Assembly (NCBI GenBank): GCA_016199015.1
Contig: JACQHN010000401.1
Coordinates: forward strand, 1-15,293
DNA: 15,293 nucleotides
Source: Nitrospira defluvii
GTDB taxonomy: Bacteria > Nitrospirota > Nitrospiria > Nitrospirales > Nitrospiraceae
Direction: 5' to 3'
Shown: one piece after another, positions 6,680 through 13,476 of the stretch
How the letters are laid out: each line of letters opens with the position of its first letter
Numbering within the stretch: position 1 is the stretch's first letter
Translations under genes and position numbers: made by a program
Notes under the pieces: model-generated
What the model was told of the DNA's origin: nothing
Databases searched by the model: none
Seen by the model: only the letters and a program-made list of their open reading frames with translations

Positions 6680-7321
6680 CGGCGTAGGCGTGATCACCCA
6701 AATACCGTCCCGAATCGTCGCCAACACCGCGGCCACGCGAGGATCGGCGGTGACGACTCGATTGAGCTCCTGAATCGCCGCGGTACGGTCGTCCGGCGGA
6801 GGATCGCGCAGGACCTCTCCGTCCCACAAGACGTTGTCTATGAGAATCACGCCGCGAGGGGACAGCAGCTCCAGCGCGCGACGGTAATAATGAAGGTAAT
6901 TCAGTTTGTCGGCATCGATAAAAATTAGGTCGAACGGCCCCTTCAACCCAGCCATCGTCTCCAGCGCAGGCCCCATGCGAATCTCGATCTTGCTGCCATG
7001 CGGTGATTGCGCGAAGAAGCGCCGGGCGACGGCGGCAGACTCTTCATCCACGTCGCACGTGATCACGCGCCCTTGCTCGGGCAATGCTTCGGCAAAACAG
7101 AGGGCGCTGTATCCCGTAAACATGCCGATTTCGAGCACCCGCGTAGCCTGCACCAGGCGGGTCATCATGTGCAAAAACGCCCCTTCCAGCGGGCCGACCA
7201 GCATGCGGGCAAACTCCATCGTTCGTTCTGTTTCCTCGCGTAGCGCCCGGCGAACCGGGGATTCCGGCAAGGAATGGGCGGCGGCATAGGCGTCAATTTT
7301 CGGCTGAACGAGATCGGCCAT
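6659..7321 (-). CDS. Class I SAM-dependent O-methyltransferase (caffeoyl-CoA OMT-like)
   Basis: The 220-residue cytosolic enzyme should transfer a methyl group from S-adenosylmethionine to a hydroxyl, probably a catechol-like acceptor. SAM motif I is VLEIGMFTGYSAL (about 62-74). An acidic residue follows strand 2 (ITCDVDEES, 87-95). FDLIFIDADKLNY (130-142) and LIDNVLWDGEV (160-170) contain the divalent-metal ligands expected for this family: Asp136/138 and Asp162-Asn163. ATG 7321 has a GGAG site and gives the usual length; an upstream GTG or ATG at 7375 would only add a non-conserved leader. It is divergent from the M32 peptidase gene and upstream of an EamA exporter. The physiological acceptor is unknown. 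Confidence 0.88.
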   Translation of the reverse strand: MADLVQPKIDAYAAAHSLPESPVRRALREETERTMEFARMLVGPLEGAFLHMMTRLVQATRVLEIGMFTGYSALCFAEALPEQGRVITCDVDEESAAVARRFFAQSPHGSKIEIRMGPALETMAGLKGPFDLIFIDADKLNYLHYYRRALELLSPRGVILIDNVLWDGEVLRDPPPDDRTAAIQELNRVVTADPRVAAVLATIRDGIWVITPTPSSQAAS

Positions 7322-7407
7322 CGGTTTCACTCCGTGAGAGAGTTGTGCGACAATTCGCCTCGTCCGCGGGATCATAACACGGCCTTATTGGGAGAAGGAG
7401 CGCGAAG

Positions 7408-8940
7408 GTGAAGACACTGGCGACATTGGAACCGCTGACAACCCGACTCGTAGAAATCCGACGTATCCAGAGCGCTGCTTCGGTGTTGTCGTGGGACCAG
7501 GAAACCTACATGCCTGCAGGCGGCGGTGCAGCCCGAGCCGAGCAGATCGCGACGCTAGAGGGTCTCGCGCATCAGAAACTCGTGTCCGAGGAGATCGACC
7601 GTCTCCTCGCCAAGTGGATTGATCCTGCCACCAGAGAGGCCGCCGAATCCCCGACCGAGAGTTGGGATGAACCGTCGCGCGCGCTCTTGCGGGAAACCTG
7701 GCGTGATTTTAGCCGTGCAAAAAAGCTTCCGTCGGATTTTGTGATCCGCCTGAGTCGCGAGTGTTCCTTGGCCCAACAGGCCTGGGTGACGGCGCGGGAA
7801 GAGAGCCGCTTCTCAAAGTTTCTGCCGTCGCTGAAAACGGTGCTGGGCCTCAAACGCGACGAAGCGCACTATTTGGGCTACCGGGACTCGCCCTACGACG
7901 CGCTGATGGATACCTACGAGCCAGGAGCCACGGTGGCCCAGCTTGCGCCGCTTTTGGCTCGACTACGTGAACGCCTCGTCCCGCTGTTGAAGCGCGTGCA
8001 GTCCAGTACCGTGACCATCGACGACCGCTGTCTGCACCAGAGTTTCGACCAGACCAAGCAGGTGGAGTTCGGGCGGCTCGTCCTTGTAGCCATGGGATAT
8101 GATTTCGACCGTGGCCGGCTCGACCTCTCGGCCCATCCCTTCACCACCTCTTTTCACCCCACCGATGTTCGTGTGACGACGCGTGTCTTCGAAAAGGATC
8201 TGCCCTCCTGCCTGTTCAGTTGCATTCATGAAGGTGGCCACGGCCTGTACGATCAGGGGCTGGATCCTCGTTACTATGGCACGCCCCTCGGCGAATCCCT
8301 GTCGCTCGGTTTCCATGAGAGCCAGTCGCGACTCTGGGAAAATTGCGTGGGTCGGTCGCTCGCGTTCTGGCGCTGTTTCTATCCGATGTTGCAGCACACC
8401 TTTCCGCAGCAGCTGGCAGACGTGCCTCTCGATCGGTTCTATGCTGCGATTAACCGCGCCGCCCCGTCGCTGATCCGTGTCGAAGCGGATGAACTGACCT
8501 ATAACCTCCACATCATGCTACGCGTCGAAATCGAACAGGCCCTCATCGAGGGACGGGCACAAGCGGAGGACTTACCCGACCTATGGAATGACAAGATGCA
8601 ATCCTATCTGGGCATCGTGCCGGAGCGGGATGCCGAAGGGGTCCTTCAGGATGTCCACTGGTCAATGGGGGCCTTTGGCTACTTCCCCACCTATACGTTA
8701 GGCAATCTCTACTCCGTCCAGTTCTTCGAGCAGGCGAAACAGGAATTGCCGCAATTGAACGAAGACCTGGAAGCGGGGCACTTGCTGCCGCTCCGACGAT
8801 GGCTGGAACAGAAAATCCACCGGTGGGGGCGGATGTTCACCCCCGACCATCTGGCTCGACGCGTGACTGGATCCGGGGTGAATCCGGAGCCGTTCCTGCG
8901 CTACCTCGAAGAAAAATACGGAGCACTGTATCGGCTCTGA
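7408..8940 (+). CDS. M32-family metallocarboxypeptidase (Taq-type)
   Basis: The 510-residue cytosolic zinc enzyme removes C-terminal amino acids from peptides. It has the family length and hallmarks in order: VLSWDQETYMP (26-36), the zinc-binding HEGGH at 274-278, and HESQSRLWEN from His303, which supplies the third ligand and the conserved HES block. GAFGYFPTYTLGNLYSVQ (from residue 421) is the typical conserved C-terminal segment. The first HEXXH middle residues are GG rather than the commoner AG/TG, a conservative change. The start is GTG 7408, preceded by GGAGAAGGAG 7 nt away. It stands alone, divergent from the O-methyltransferase gene. No signal peptide or transmembrane segment is seen. 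Confidence 0.95.
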   Translation: MKTLATLEPLTTRLVEIRRIQSAASVLSWDQETYMPAGGGAARAEQIATLEGLAHQKLVSEEIDRLLAKWIDPATREAAESPTESWDEPSRALLRETWRDFSRAKKLPSDFVIRLSRECSLAQQAWVTAREESRFSKFLPSLKTVLGLKRDEAHYLGYRDSPYDALMDTYEPGATVAQLAPLLARLRERLVPLLKRVQSSTVTIDDRCLHQSFDQTKQVEFGRLVLVAMGYDFDRGRLDLSAHPFTTSFHPTDVRVTTRVFEKDLPSCLFSCIHEGGHGLYDQGLDPRYYGTPLGESLSLGFHESQSRLWENCVGRSLAFWRCFYPMLQHTFPQQLADVPLDRFYAAINRAAPSLIRVEADELTYNLHIMLRVEIEQALIEGRAQAEDLPDLWNDKMQSYLGIVPERDAEGVLQDVHWSMGAFGYFPTYTLGNLYSVQFFEQAKQELPQLNEDLEAGHLLPLRRWLEQKIHRWGRMFTPDHLARRVTGSGVNPEPFLRYLEEKYGALYRL

Positions 8941-9041
8941 TCACACCAACGTCTCCTATTAGCTCGGATCGACCTGCCCCATATTTACCAAGACGCTCAA
9001 CCGATAGACGTTCCTGTCCCAATCCTACTCCGGCTCTCACC

Positions 9042-9068
9042 CTAGTAAGATAACCTGTGTCTTACTAG
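9042..9068. repeat. Perfect 9-bp inverted repeat
   Basis: CTAGTAAGA, a 9-nt centre, then TCTTACTAG. A second smaller dyad, TAGAGC-N6-GCTCTA, follows at 9076-9093. No T-tract follows either, so they are better candidates for protein-binding sites than for terminators. They lie about 380 bp before the NarL-type regulator gene. Confidence 0.45.
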
Positions 9069-9159
9069 CACCCCCTAGAGCCGATCAGCTCTATGTCATG
9101 CCTCGATTCTTCTGTTATATCTGTCGCACATTCTCGTAGTGGTCTCCCCTGAGGCGCCA

Positions 9160-9264
9160 ATGAACGGGGTGACCGCGCTGATGTTCAATGACGATGAATC
9201 GATACGGCACCCATCTAGGCCGGGAGGGGATGTTGTGAAAGTGCGCAACCTTGGCTGTCCATGA
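9160..9264 (+). CDS. Possible 34-residue small ORF
   Basis: ATG 9160 has GAGG 5 nt upstream and reads MNGVTALMFNDDESIRHPS, continuing to a TGA at 9262-9264. There is no recognisable domain. It could be a leader peptide or chance. Confidence 0.2.
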   Translation: MNGVTALMFNDDESIRHPSRPGGDVVKVRNLGCP

Positions 9265-9447
9265 CCGATAGGGCTTCTCGCGCACCCGGTCGATTCAAGA
9301 CAGTGCGCACGGATTTGCCTTCGCTACCCCTTCCACACATTGATCATCAGACTCACCAAATCGGCTCGGTCGGGCTCCCAATCGTGCAATACCCATGACG
9401 AGGGTAGGTCAAGACGGGTCTGTGCGATGCACAAAGAGACGTCATAA

Positions 9448-10122
9448 ATGGAATCGTTCCAGAAAATCAGCCGTTTCCAGTCTGACATCAGTATTTTGAT
9501 CGCAGACGATCATGCGCTGGTCCGTCGAGGCCTCAGGGAGTTCCTCGTCGAGGATGGGTTGGCGCCCCGCATCATAGAAACGGGTTCTGCTCACGATGCC
9601 ATTGCGCAGATGCGCGCAGCCACCTGGGATCTCGTGATTCTCGATCTGAACCTGCCTGACATGCCGGGCCTGGAGATTCTGCGCATGCTCAAATCTCTAC
9701 AACCCTCAGTCGCCGTACTGGTTGTGAGCATCTATGCCGAAGAACGCTGTGCCAGTCGTGCGCTTCGCGCCAGCGCGCTCGGCTATCTGACGAAAGACAC
9801 GGGTCCGGAAGAACTCCGCTCAGCGGTGTCGCGCCTCCTGCAAGGTGAACAGTACCTCCGCTCTGATGGGGCCACACACATTCAAGACAGCGTGCCGAAC
9901 CGGAATGCCCTATCCAACGACCCCCTTCCGGCGGTGTTGTCCGACCGAGAGTTTGAGGTGCTTCAATGGATTGCACAGGGGCGGCGGTTGACCGACATTG
10001 CCGAGCACCTGAACTTGAGCATCAAAACAGTCAGCACCTATCGCACGCGGCTGCTCATCAAGCTGGGGCTGAGAACGACGGCGGAGCTGGTGCGGTACGC
10101 CTTGGATCAACAATTAGTCTGA
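9448..10122 (+). CDS. NarL/FixJ-type response regulator
   Basis: The 224-residue two-component regulator has an N-terminal receiver (about 13-130). Its acidic pair is Asp20-Asp21, the phosphoacceptor is Asp66 (LVILDLNLPDMPG), the switch residue is Ser94 and the conserved Lys is 116 (YLTKDTG). A linker leads to a LuxR-type HTH at about 162-206 (LSDREFEVLQWIAQG, SIKTVSTYRTRLLIKLGL). It should bind DNA when phosphorylated. No histidine kinase gene is in the window, so the partner is unknown. ATG 9448 has only a weak AGAG upstream. It is followed by a degenerate receiver gene and a small HTH gene on the same strand, but the gaps of 136 and 114 bp make one operon uncertain. Confidence 0.93.
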   Translation: MESFQKISRFQSDISILIADDHALVRRGLREFLVEDGLAPRIIETGSAHDAIAQMRAATWDLVILDLNLPDMPGLEILRMLKSLQPSVAVLVVSIYAEERCASRALRASALGYLTKDTGPEELRSAVSRLLQGEQYLRSDGATHIQDSVPNRNALSNDPLPAVLSDREFEVLQWIAQGRRLTDIAEHLNLSIKTVSTYRTRLLIKLGLRTTAELVRYALDQQLV

Positions 10123-10258
10123 TGCCACATCGTAGGCGCGAGGGAGAGCCCATTCACCAGGACAGACGCCTTCAAAGCGGGCAGACCCCTGTGACCGACT
10201 CGATGACGGTTGCACAGTCGTGGCTCACCATGCACCACCATCCTTATTTTTGAGAATT

Positions 10259-10645
10259 ATGGCCAATATCCTTGTCGTGAATGCCGACCCGAACCTGAAA
10301 CGACTCATCAAGCTGGCTCTGCCGGGGATGGCACACTTTGTTCGACATAGTGCCAGCTTACAGACGGCCCACGTTCAGCCCTTGCCCTCCAAACTCGATC
10401 TCGTGATCGCCCGTCTCGTCGCGGACGACGATCAGGGACCGGAAAACCTGGTGGAACTGCGACAGACCTTCCCGACTGCACGCCTGATCGTCACGGCTGC
10501 GCTATACGATCCCGCTCGGGACGGTGAAAAGTTTCAGCGAGTCGTGCGCGAACTTCAGATCGAGTACTGCTTGCTCGAACCAGTTGCGACAAGTTCGATC
10601 TTGCACACCATTCAGGCGGCACTCGCCCTCCCCAGACGCGCCTGA
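10259..10645 (+). CDS. Degenerate (pseudo-)receiver domain protein
   Basis: The 128-residue stand-alone protein has the alternating strand/helix pattern of a receiver: ILVVNADPNLKRLIKLAL, LDLVIARLVADD, ARLIVTAALYD, YCLLEPVATSSIL. The phosphorylation site is lost. The strand-3 motif LVIxD reads LVIAR, so the Asp is replaced by Arg52, and the conserved Lys of xKPV is Glu107. Thr79 and Asp10 remain. It is probably a phosphorylation-independent binding or decoy module (inference). ATG 10259 is chosen because the domain starts there; the frame is open from 10220, but MAHHAPPSLFLRI is not receiver-like. Only GAGA just upstream could serve as ribosome binding site. Confidence 0.68.
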   Translation: MANILVVNADPNLKRLIKLALPGMAHFVRHSASLQTAHVQPLPSKLDLVIARLVADDDQGPENLVELRQTFPTARLIVTAALYDPARDGEKFQRVVRELQIEYCLLEPVATSSILHTIQAALALPRRA

Positions 10646-10759
10646 CCAAACGTATCTCAACGCCAATGGCCAGCCACGCCAACCGAGAGTTGGCGCGCCG
10701 CCGGCCTTCATTGGATAGCGGATACAATCGTGTGGCCTGTCGTATCCGGCCTTCCCGTG

Positions 10760-11152
10760 ATGCACGAACGAGCCGGGATCTGGTACAGTATCACCGAGAG
10801 GAAAGTAATTTCGCTTTCGTCCGAAGAAGCCGACTGTCAGAGGCAAGGTTCAGTTCCTCGCCGGCCGTACTTTATGGCAAAACCGGTCCGCCGCTTAAAA
10901 ACACACACACCCAGGATTCTCTCTGCACCCCTTTCGCCCTATCAACGGCCGATCGAACTGACCAAACGCGAGCAGATGATTCTCAACCACGTGTGGTTGG
11001 GCGCTCAAAATCAGGCGATTGCCGATGACCTCCGTATCAGCGTCCGTACCGTGGAAGCCCACCGTGCCATGATTATGAGAAAGTTCGGTGTGACGAACGT
11101 CGCGCAATTGCTGCGTGCTGCATTACTGGGCGGAGTACTCGAACTCCGATAG
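10760..11152 (+). CDS. LuxR-type HTH transcriptional regulator, no sensor domain
   Basis: The C-terminal 65 residues are a clear GerE/LuxR DNA-binding domain: LTKREQMILNHVWLGAQNQ, then ISVRTVEAHRAMIMRKFGV and TNVAQLLRAAL. The N-terminal part is basic and lacks a recognisable sensor. The start is uncertain: GTG 10730, ATG 10760 and ATG 10874 (MAKPVRRLKTH) are all in frame and none has a clear ribosome binding site. With ATG 10874 the protein would be 92 residues, almost only HTH. It follows the NarL regulator and pseudo-receiver genes on the same strand. It could act as a constitutive or dimerising partner of the NarL-type protein. Confidence 0.75.
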   Translation: MHERAGIWYSITERKVISLSSEEADCQRQGSVPRRPYFMAKPVRRLKTHTPRILSAPLSPYQRPIELTKREQMILNHVWLGAQNQAIADDLRISVRTVEAHRAMIMRKFGVTNVAQLLRAALLGGVLELR

Positions 11153-11184
11153 TCTGAAGAGCTGCCCCTTCGGCGGAATCCGCG

Positions 11185-11748
11185 TCAATATCCCATCGCA
11201 AGATTGAGCCTGGCTGCGTGGCTCGCCGGGAGGGTGAATTCTGTCGCCACTTCGATCCGAGCAGGAACCAGCAACGTCGTATGAAAGACAATGTCGCGGA
11301 TCGGAATCTTCAATTCCGGTTGTTGCGGCGTACTCAACTCGACCGATTCGACGGATTGCGTGATGGCCGTCACATCCTGTGGGCCGTAGGTGGTGATGAC
11401 CGCCTGCATGAGATCCCGCACTTTCTCATTGGTGTCGTTCCCTTCAATCCCTTTCATGAGCAGAGGAATAACCTCATCGCGGACCTGGTCCGAAGGACTA
11501 AAGTTCTCGATCCGCTCCTTGCGCCGAAGAGACGTCAGATCGTTGTCGAGATCTCGACTGAATGCGCCATAGGCAAACCGAACGAACTCGAAATGAAACC
11601 CCTTCATGCCCTTCCCGAACATCTGGAGCTCACAGAGAAAACAGAGCTGTTGGAGTTTGACATCGCTCAGCAGACCGTAGGGCTCGGCCTGCGATAACAC
11701 ATACAGAAGCAATGCTCTGTCGACCGTCATCTCATGAGGTTTCCGCAC
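11185..11748 (-). CDS. SocA/Panacea (DUF4065)-like protein
   Basis: The 187-residue product contains VKLQQLCFLCELQMFGKGM (about 30-48) and FEFVRFAYGAFSRDLDNDLTSL (about 53-74). These match the KLQKLLyfae and YGPfsxel-ndL pattern of the Panacea/SocA-like antitoxin domain. In other genomes this domain neutralises diverse toxins or acts as a proteolytic adaptor. No toxin-like gene is adjacent: the neighbours are an HTH gene and fur. GTG 11748 has AAGGAGA about 8 nt upstream and is preferred over ATG 11730. The C-terminal half (about 90-187) is not recognised. It converges with the HTH gene and diverges from fur. Family call moderate; antitoxin role not supported by context. Confidence 0.65.
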   Translation of the reverse strand: MRKPHEMTVDRALLLYVLSQAEPYGLLSDVKLQQLCFLCELQMFGKGMKGFHFEFVRFAYGAFSRDLDNDLTSLRRKERIENFSPSDQVRDEVIPLLMKGIEGNDTNEKVRDLMQAVITTYGPQDVTAITQSVESVELSTPQQPELKIPIRDIVFHTTLLVPARIEVATEFTLPASHAARLNLAMGY

Positions 11749-11846
11749 GTGTCGATTCTCCTTCGTTCTTCTGCAACCGGATAGGACTATAGACGCGTGA
11801 ATTTCTATTCGTCAATCGAGGATCACCCGTTTTCTCCTCACACCTC

Positions 11847-11876
11847 TTGACCCATTGAGGCACTTTCGTCTTTAAT
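11847..11876 (+). promoter_or_regulatory. Candidate sigma-70 promoter for fur
   Basis: TTGACC (5/6 match to the -35 consensus) and TTTAAT (5/6 match to the -10) are separated by 18 bp. This places the start point about 20 bp before the fur ATG. Confidence 0.5.
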
Positions 11877-11903
11877 GAGCTTCTTTTAGCCTGTCCATTC
11901 GCC

Positions 11904-12335
11904 ATGAGTAAAGACCTCAAAGAAATGGAAGTGCTTCGCCAGCACCTGGCGAAGCATCAACTCAAGTTAACCCGCCAGCGCGAACTGATCCTGACGGCCT
12001 TCCTAAGACAGGAACACGTCACGGCGGAAGTCATGTATCACCAACTCGCCAAGAAGGATCCCCATCTGGGTCTCGCCACCATCTACCGCACACTGAACCT
12101 ATTCTGCGAAGCAGGCATCGCCCAGGCCCGGCATTTCGGCTCGCAGGCTCAATACGACAATATCTCGCACAAGGGCCATCACGATCACCTCATCTGTACC
12201 GGGTGCGGAACGATCGTGGAGTTCGAGAATTGCGAGATCGAACGGTTGCAGGAGGAGGTGGCGACTAAAAACGGCTTCGTCATCCAAACCCACCGACTGG
12301 AACTGTACGGCCTCTGTTCCCGTTGCCGGCATTGA
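11904..12335 (+). CDS. fur: Fur-family metal-dependent transcriptional regulator
   Basis: The 143-residue repressor has an N-terminal winged helix (about 8-85: KLTRQRELILTAFL, HVTAEVMYHQL, recognition region LGLATIYRTLNLFCEAGI) and a C-terminal dimerisation/metal domain. HHDHLIC gives His92, His93, Asp94 and His95. The CxxC pairs Cys98/101 and Cys138/141 form the expected structural zinc site, and His130 is a further likely ligand. Position next to a ferric-iron importer favours iron sensing (Fur proper) over Zur or PerR, but sequence alone does not settle this. ATG 11904 has no strong ribosome binding site; ATG 11925 is an in-frame alternative. The fbp-type gene starts 94 bp downstream on the same strand. 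Confidence 0.9.
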   Translation: MSKDLKEMEVLRQHLAKHQLKLTRQRELILTAFLRQEHVTAEVMYHQLAKKDPHLGLATIYRTLNLFCEAGIAQARHFGSQAQYDNISHKGHHDHLICTGCGTIVEFENCEIERLQEEVATKNGFVIQTHRLELYGLCSRCRH

Positions 12336-12362
12336 CGAACCGCTTCCTGATCCAGTATCATC

Positions 12363-12390
12363 TTGAGACGGCTTATCAATTTCAAATAAG
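12363..12390 (+). promoter_or_regulatory. Candidate promoter with overlapping Fur-like dyad before the iron importer
   Basis: TTGAGA (12363-12368) and AATAAG (12385-12390) form a -35/-10 pair with 16-bp spacing. The segment 12372-12390 is an AT-rich 19-mer with 5-bp palindromic arms CTTAT...ATAAG overlapping the -10. Length and placement suit a Fur box, but the inner bases do not match the classical consensus well. Confidence 0.35.
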
Positions 12391-12429
12391 ACGGCCAGCG
12401 GGCTGTCCTACGATCTGGAGGCATGCCGC

Positions 12430-13461
12430 ATGGCTTCATCCCCACGCGCGTTTTTGGCTCTGACTTTTCTCCTGGGAGCACTGGGCCTATTCCAGCTCAC
12501 CACGGCTACCGCGTTCGCCGCCGACAAACTCGTCGTATATTCGGGGCGCGCAGAACGGCTCATCAAACCTGTGTTGGACGAATTCCAATCGAAAAGCGGC
12601 ATTCAGGTCGAACTCCTATCCTCTGGAACGACCGAGCTGGTCAACCGCCTACAGGCCGAAGGTGACCACACTCCCGCCGATGTGTTCCTGACGAACGATG
12701 CCGGCAGCCTCGAACATGCGCGAGAACTCAAGCTACTCAGGCCGATGAATATGCGGGAGGTCGAACGGGCCATTCCCTCGCAATTCCGCGCGTCCGACAA
12801 CAGCTGGATCGGCCTGTCCGGCCGATTCTGGATCGTCGTCTATAACACCTCCCTGGCGAAGCCCGATCAGATCAAGTCACTGCTCGATCTTTCCCAACCA
12901 CAATGGAAAGACAAAATTGCCATTCCCAACTCCGGCAGCGAGTATCTGCAAGCAGGCGTGTCGGTCATCAAGGCGACGTTCGGAGACGAGCGGACCAAAC
13001 AATTTCTCCAAGGCCTGAAGACCAATGCAGGCACACAGGTGTACCAGAAAAGCTCGCAAATCGTGGAGGCCGTGGCCAAAGGACAAGTCGCGGTGGGAAT
13101 CGTCAACCACTACTACATCTATCGCCATCTCGCCACACAACCAACCGCGCCGATCGCAGCCTTAATGCCTGATCAGCAGGAAGGCGGCATGGGCGCGATT
13201 ATGAATGTGTCAGGGATCGGAGTCACACGCGCTTCCAAGCGCGTCGACAGCGCCAAGCTCCTCATTGAATTCTTGGTCGCCCAAGCCGGCCAGAAATTGT
13301 TTGCCGACCTTGATAAAGAGTATCCACTGCATCCGGATGTGAAAGCCGACCCGGCACTCGTCGACCGGCATGCCTTCCGTGCTGCACTCGTTCCACTGGC
13401 CCGACTCGCCGAATTGCGCGAGCCGACCCTCACCCTGATCGAGCAGGTCGGCCTTCGCTGA
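12430..13461 (+). CDS. Ferric-iron ABC transporter, periplasmic binding protein (FbpA-like)
   Basis: The 343-residue protein captures Fe(III) in the periplasm and delivers it to the permease. It has a signal peptide (about 1-30, cleavage after AFA) and the mature start DKLVVYSGRAERLIKPVL with Tyr37, typical of this family. The lobe motif PADVFLTNDAGSLEHAR follows. VNHYYIYR supplies the Tyr228-Tyr229 pair that coordinates iron in FbpA/FutA-type proteins. The C-terminal KLLIEFLVAQAGQKLFADLDKEYPL is also characteristic. ATG 12430 has GGAGG 8 nt upstream. It is the first gene of the importer, 94 bp after fur, and is followed after 15 bp by the permease. Fur control is likely (inference). Confidence 0.92.
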   Translation: MASSPRAFLALTFLLGALGLFQLTTATAFAADKLVVYSGRAERLIKPVLDEFQSKSGIQVELLSSGTTELVNRLQAEGDHTPADVFLTNDAGSLEHARELKLLRPMNMREVERAIPSQFRASDNSWIGLSGRFWIVVYNTSLAKPDQIKSLLDLSQPQWKDKIAIPNSGSEYLQAGVSVIKATFGDERTKQFLQGLKTNAGTQVYQKSSQIVEAVAKGQVAVGIVNHYYIYRHLATQPTAPIAALMPDQQEGGMGAIMNVSGIGVTRASKRVDSAKLLIEFLVAQAGQKLFADLDKEYPLHPDVKADPALVDRHAFRAALVPLARLAELREPTLTLIEQVGLR

Positions 13462-13476
13462 ACTCGTCCATTGATT

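Larger units (their letters stand above)
8941..9447. other. 507-bp intergenic region with dyads and a possible small ORF
   Basis: No normal-length gene is present. It contains a perfect 9-bp inverted repeat (9042-9068), a 6-bp one (9076-9093) and a 34-codon frame with a ribosome binding site (9160-9264). It is long enough to be a complex control region for the downstream response regulator. Confidence 0.5.

Noticed and set aside
7963..8511. 182-residue minus-strand frame
   Set aside because: It is a shadow of the M32 carboxypeptidase, whose active-site motifs lie on the plus strand.
11153..11184. Bidirectional terminator between the convergent HTH and SocA-like genes
   Set aside because: The 32-bp gap holds only a short GCGGA-A-TCCGC palindrome with no loop and no T-tract.
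11732..11920. 62-residue minus-strand frame near fur, considered as a toxin partner for the SocA-like gene
   Set aside because: It overlaps the SocA-like start and the fur start, lies in the divergent promoter region and has no recognisable fold.
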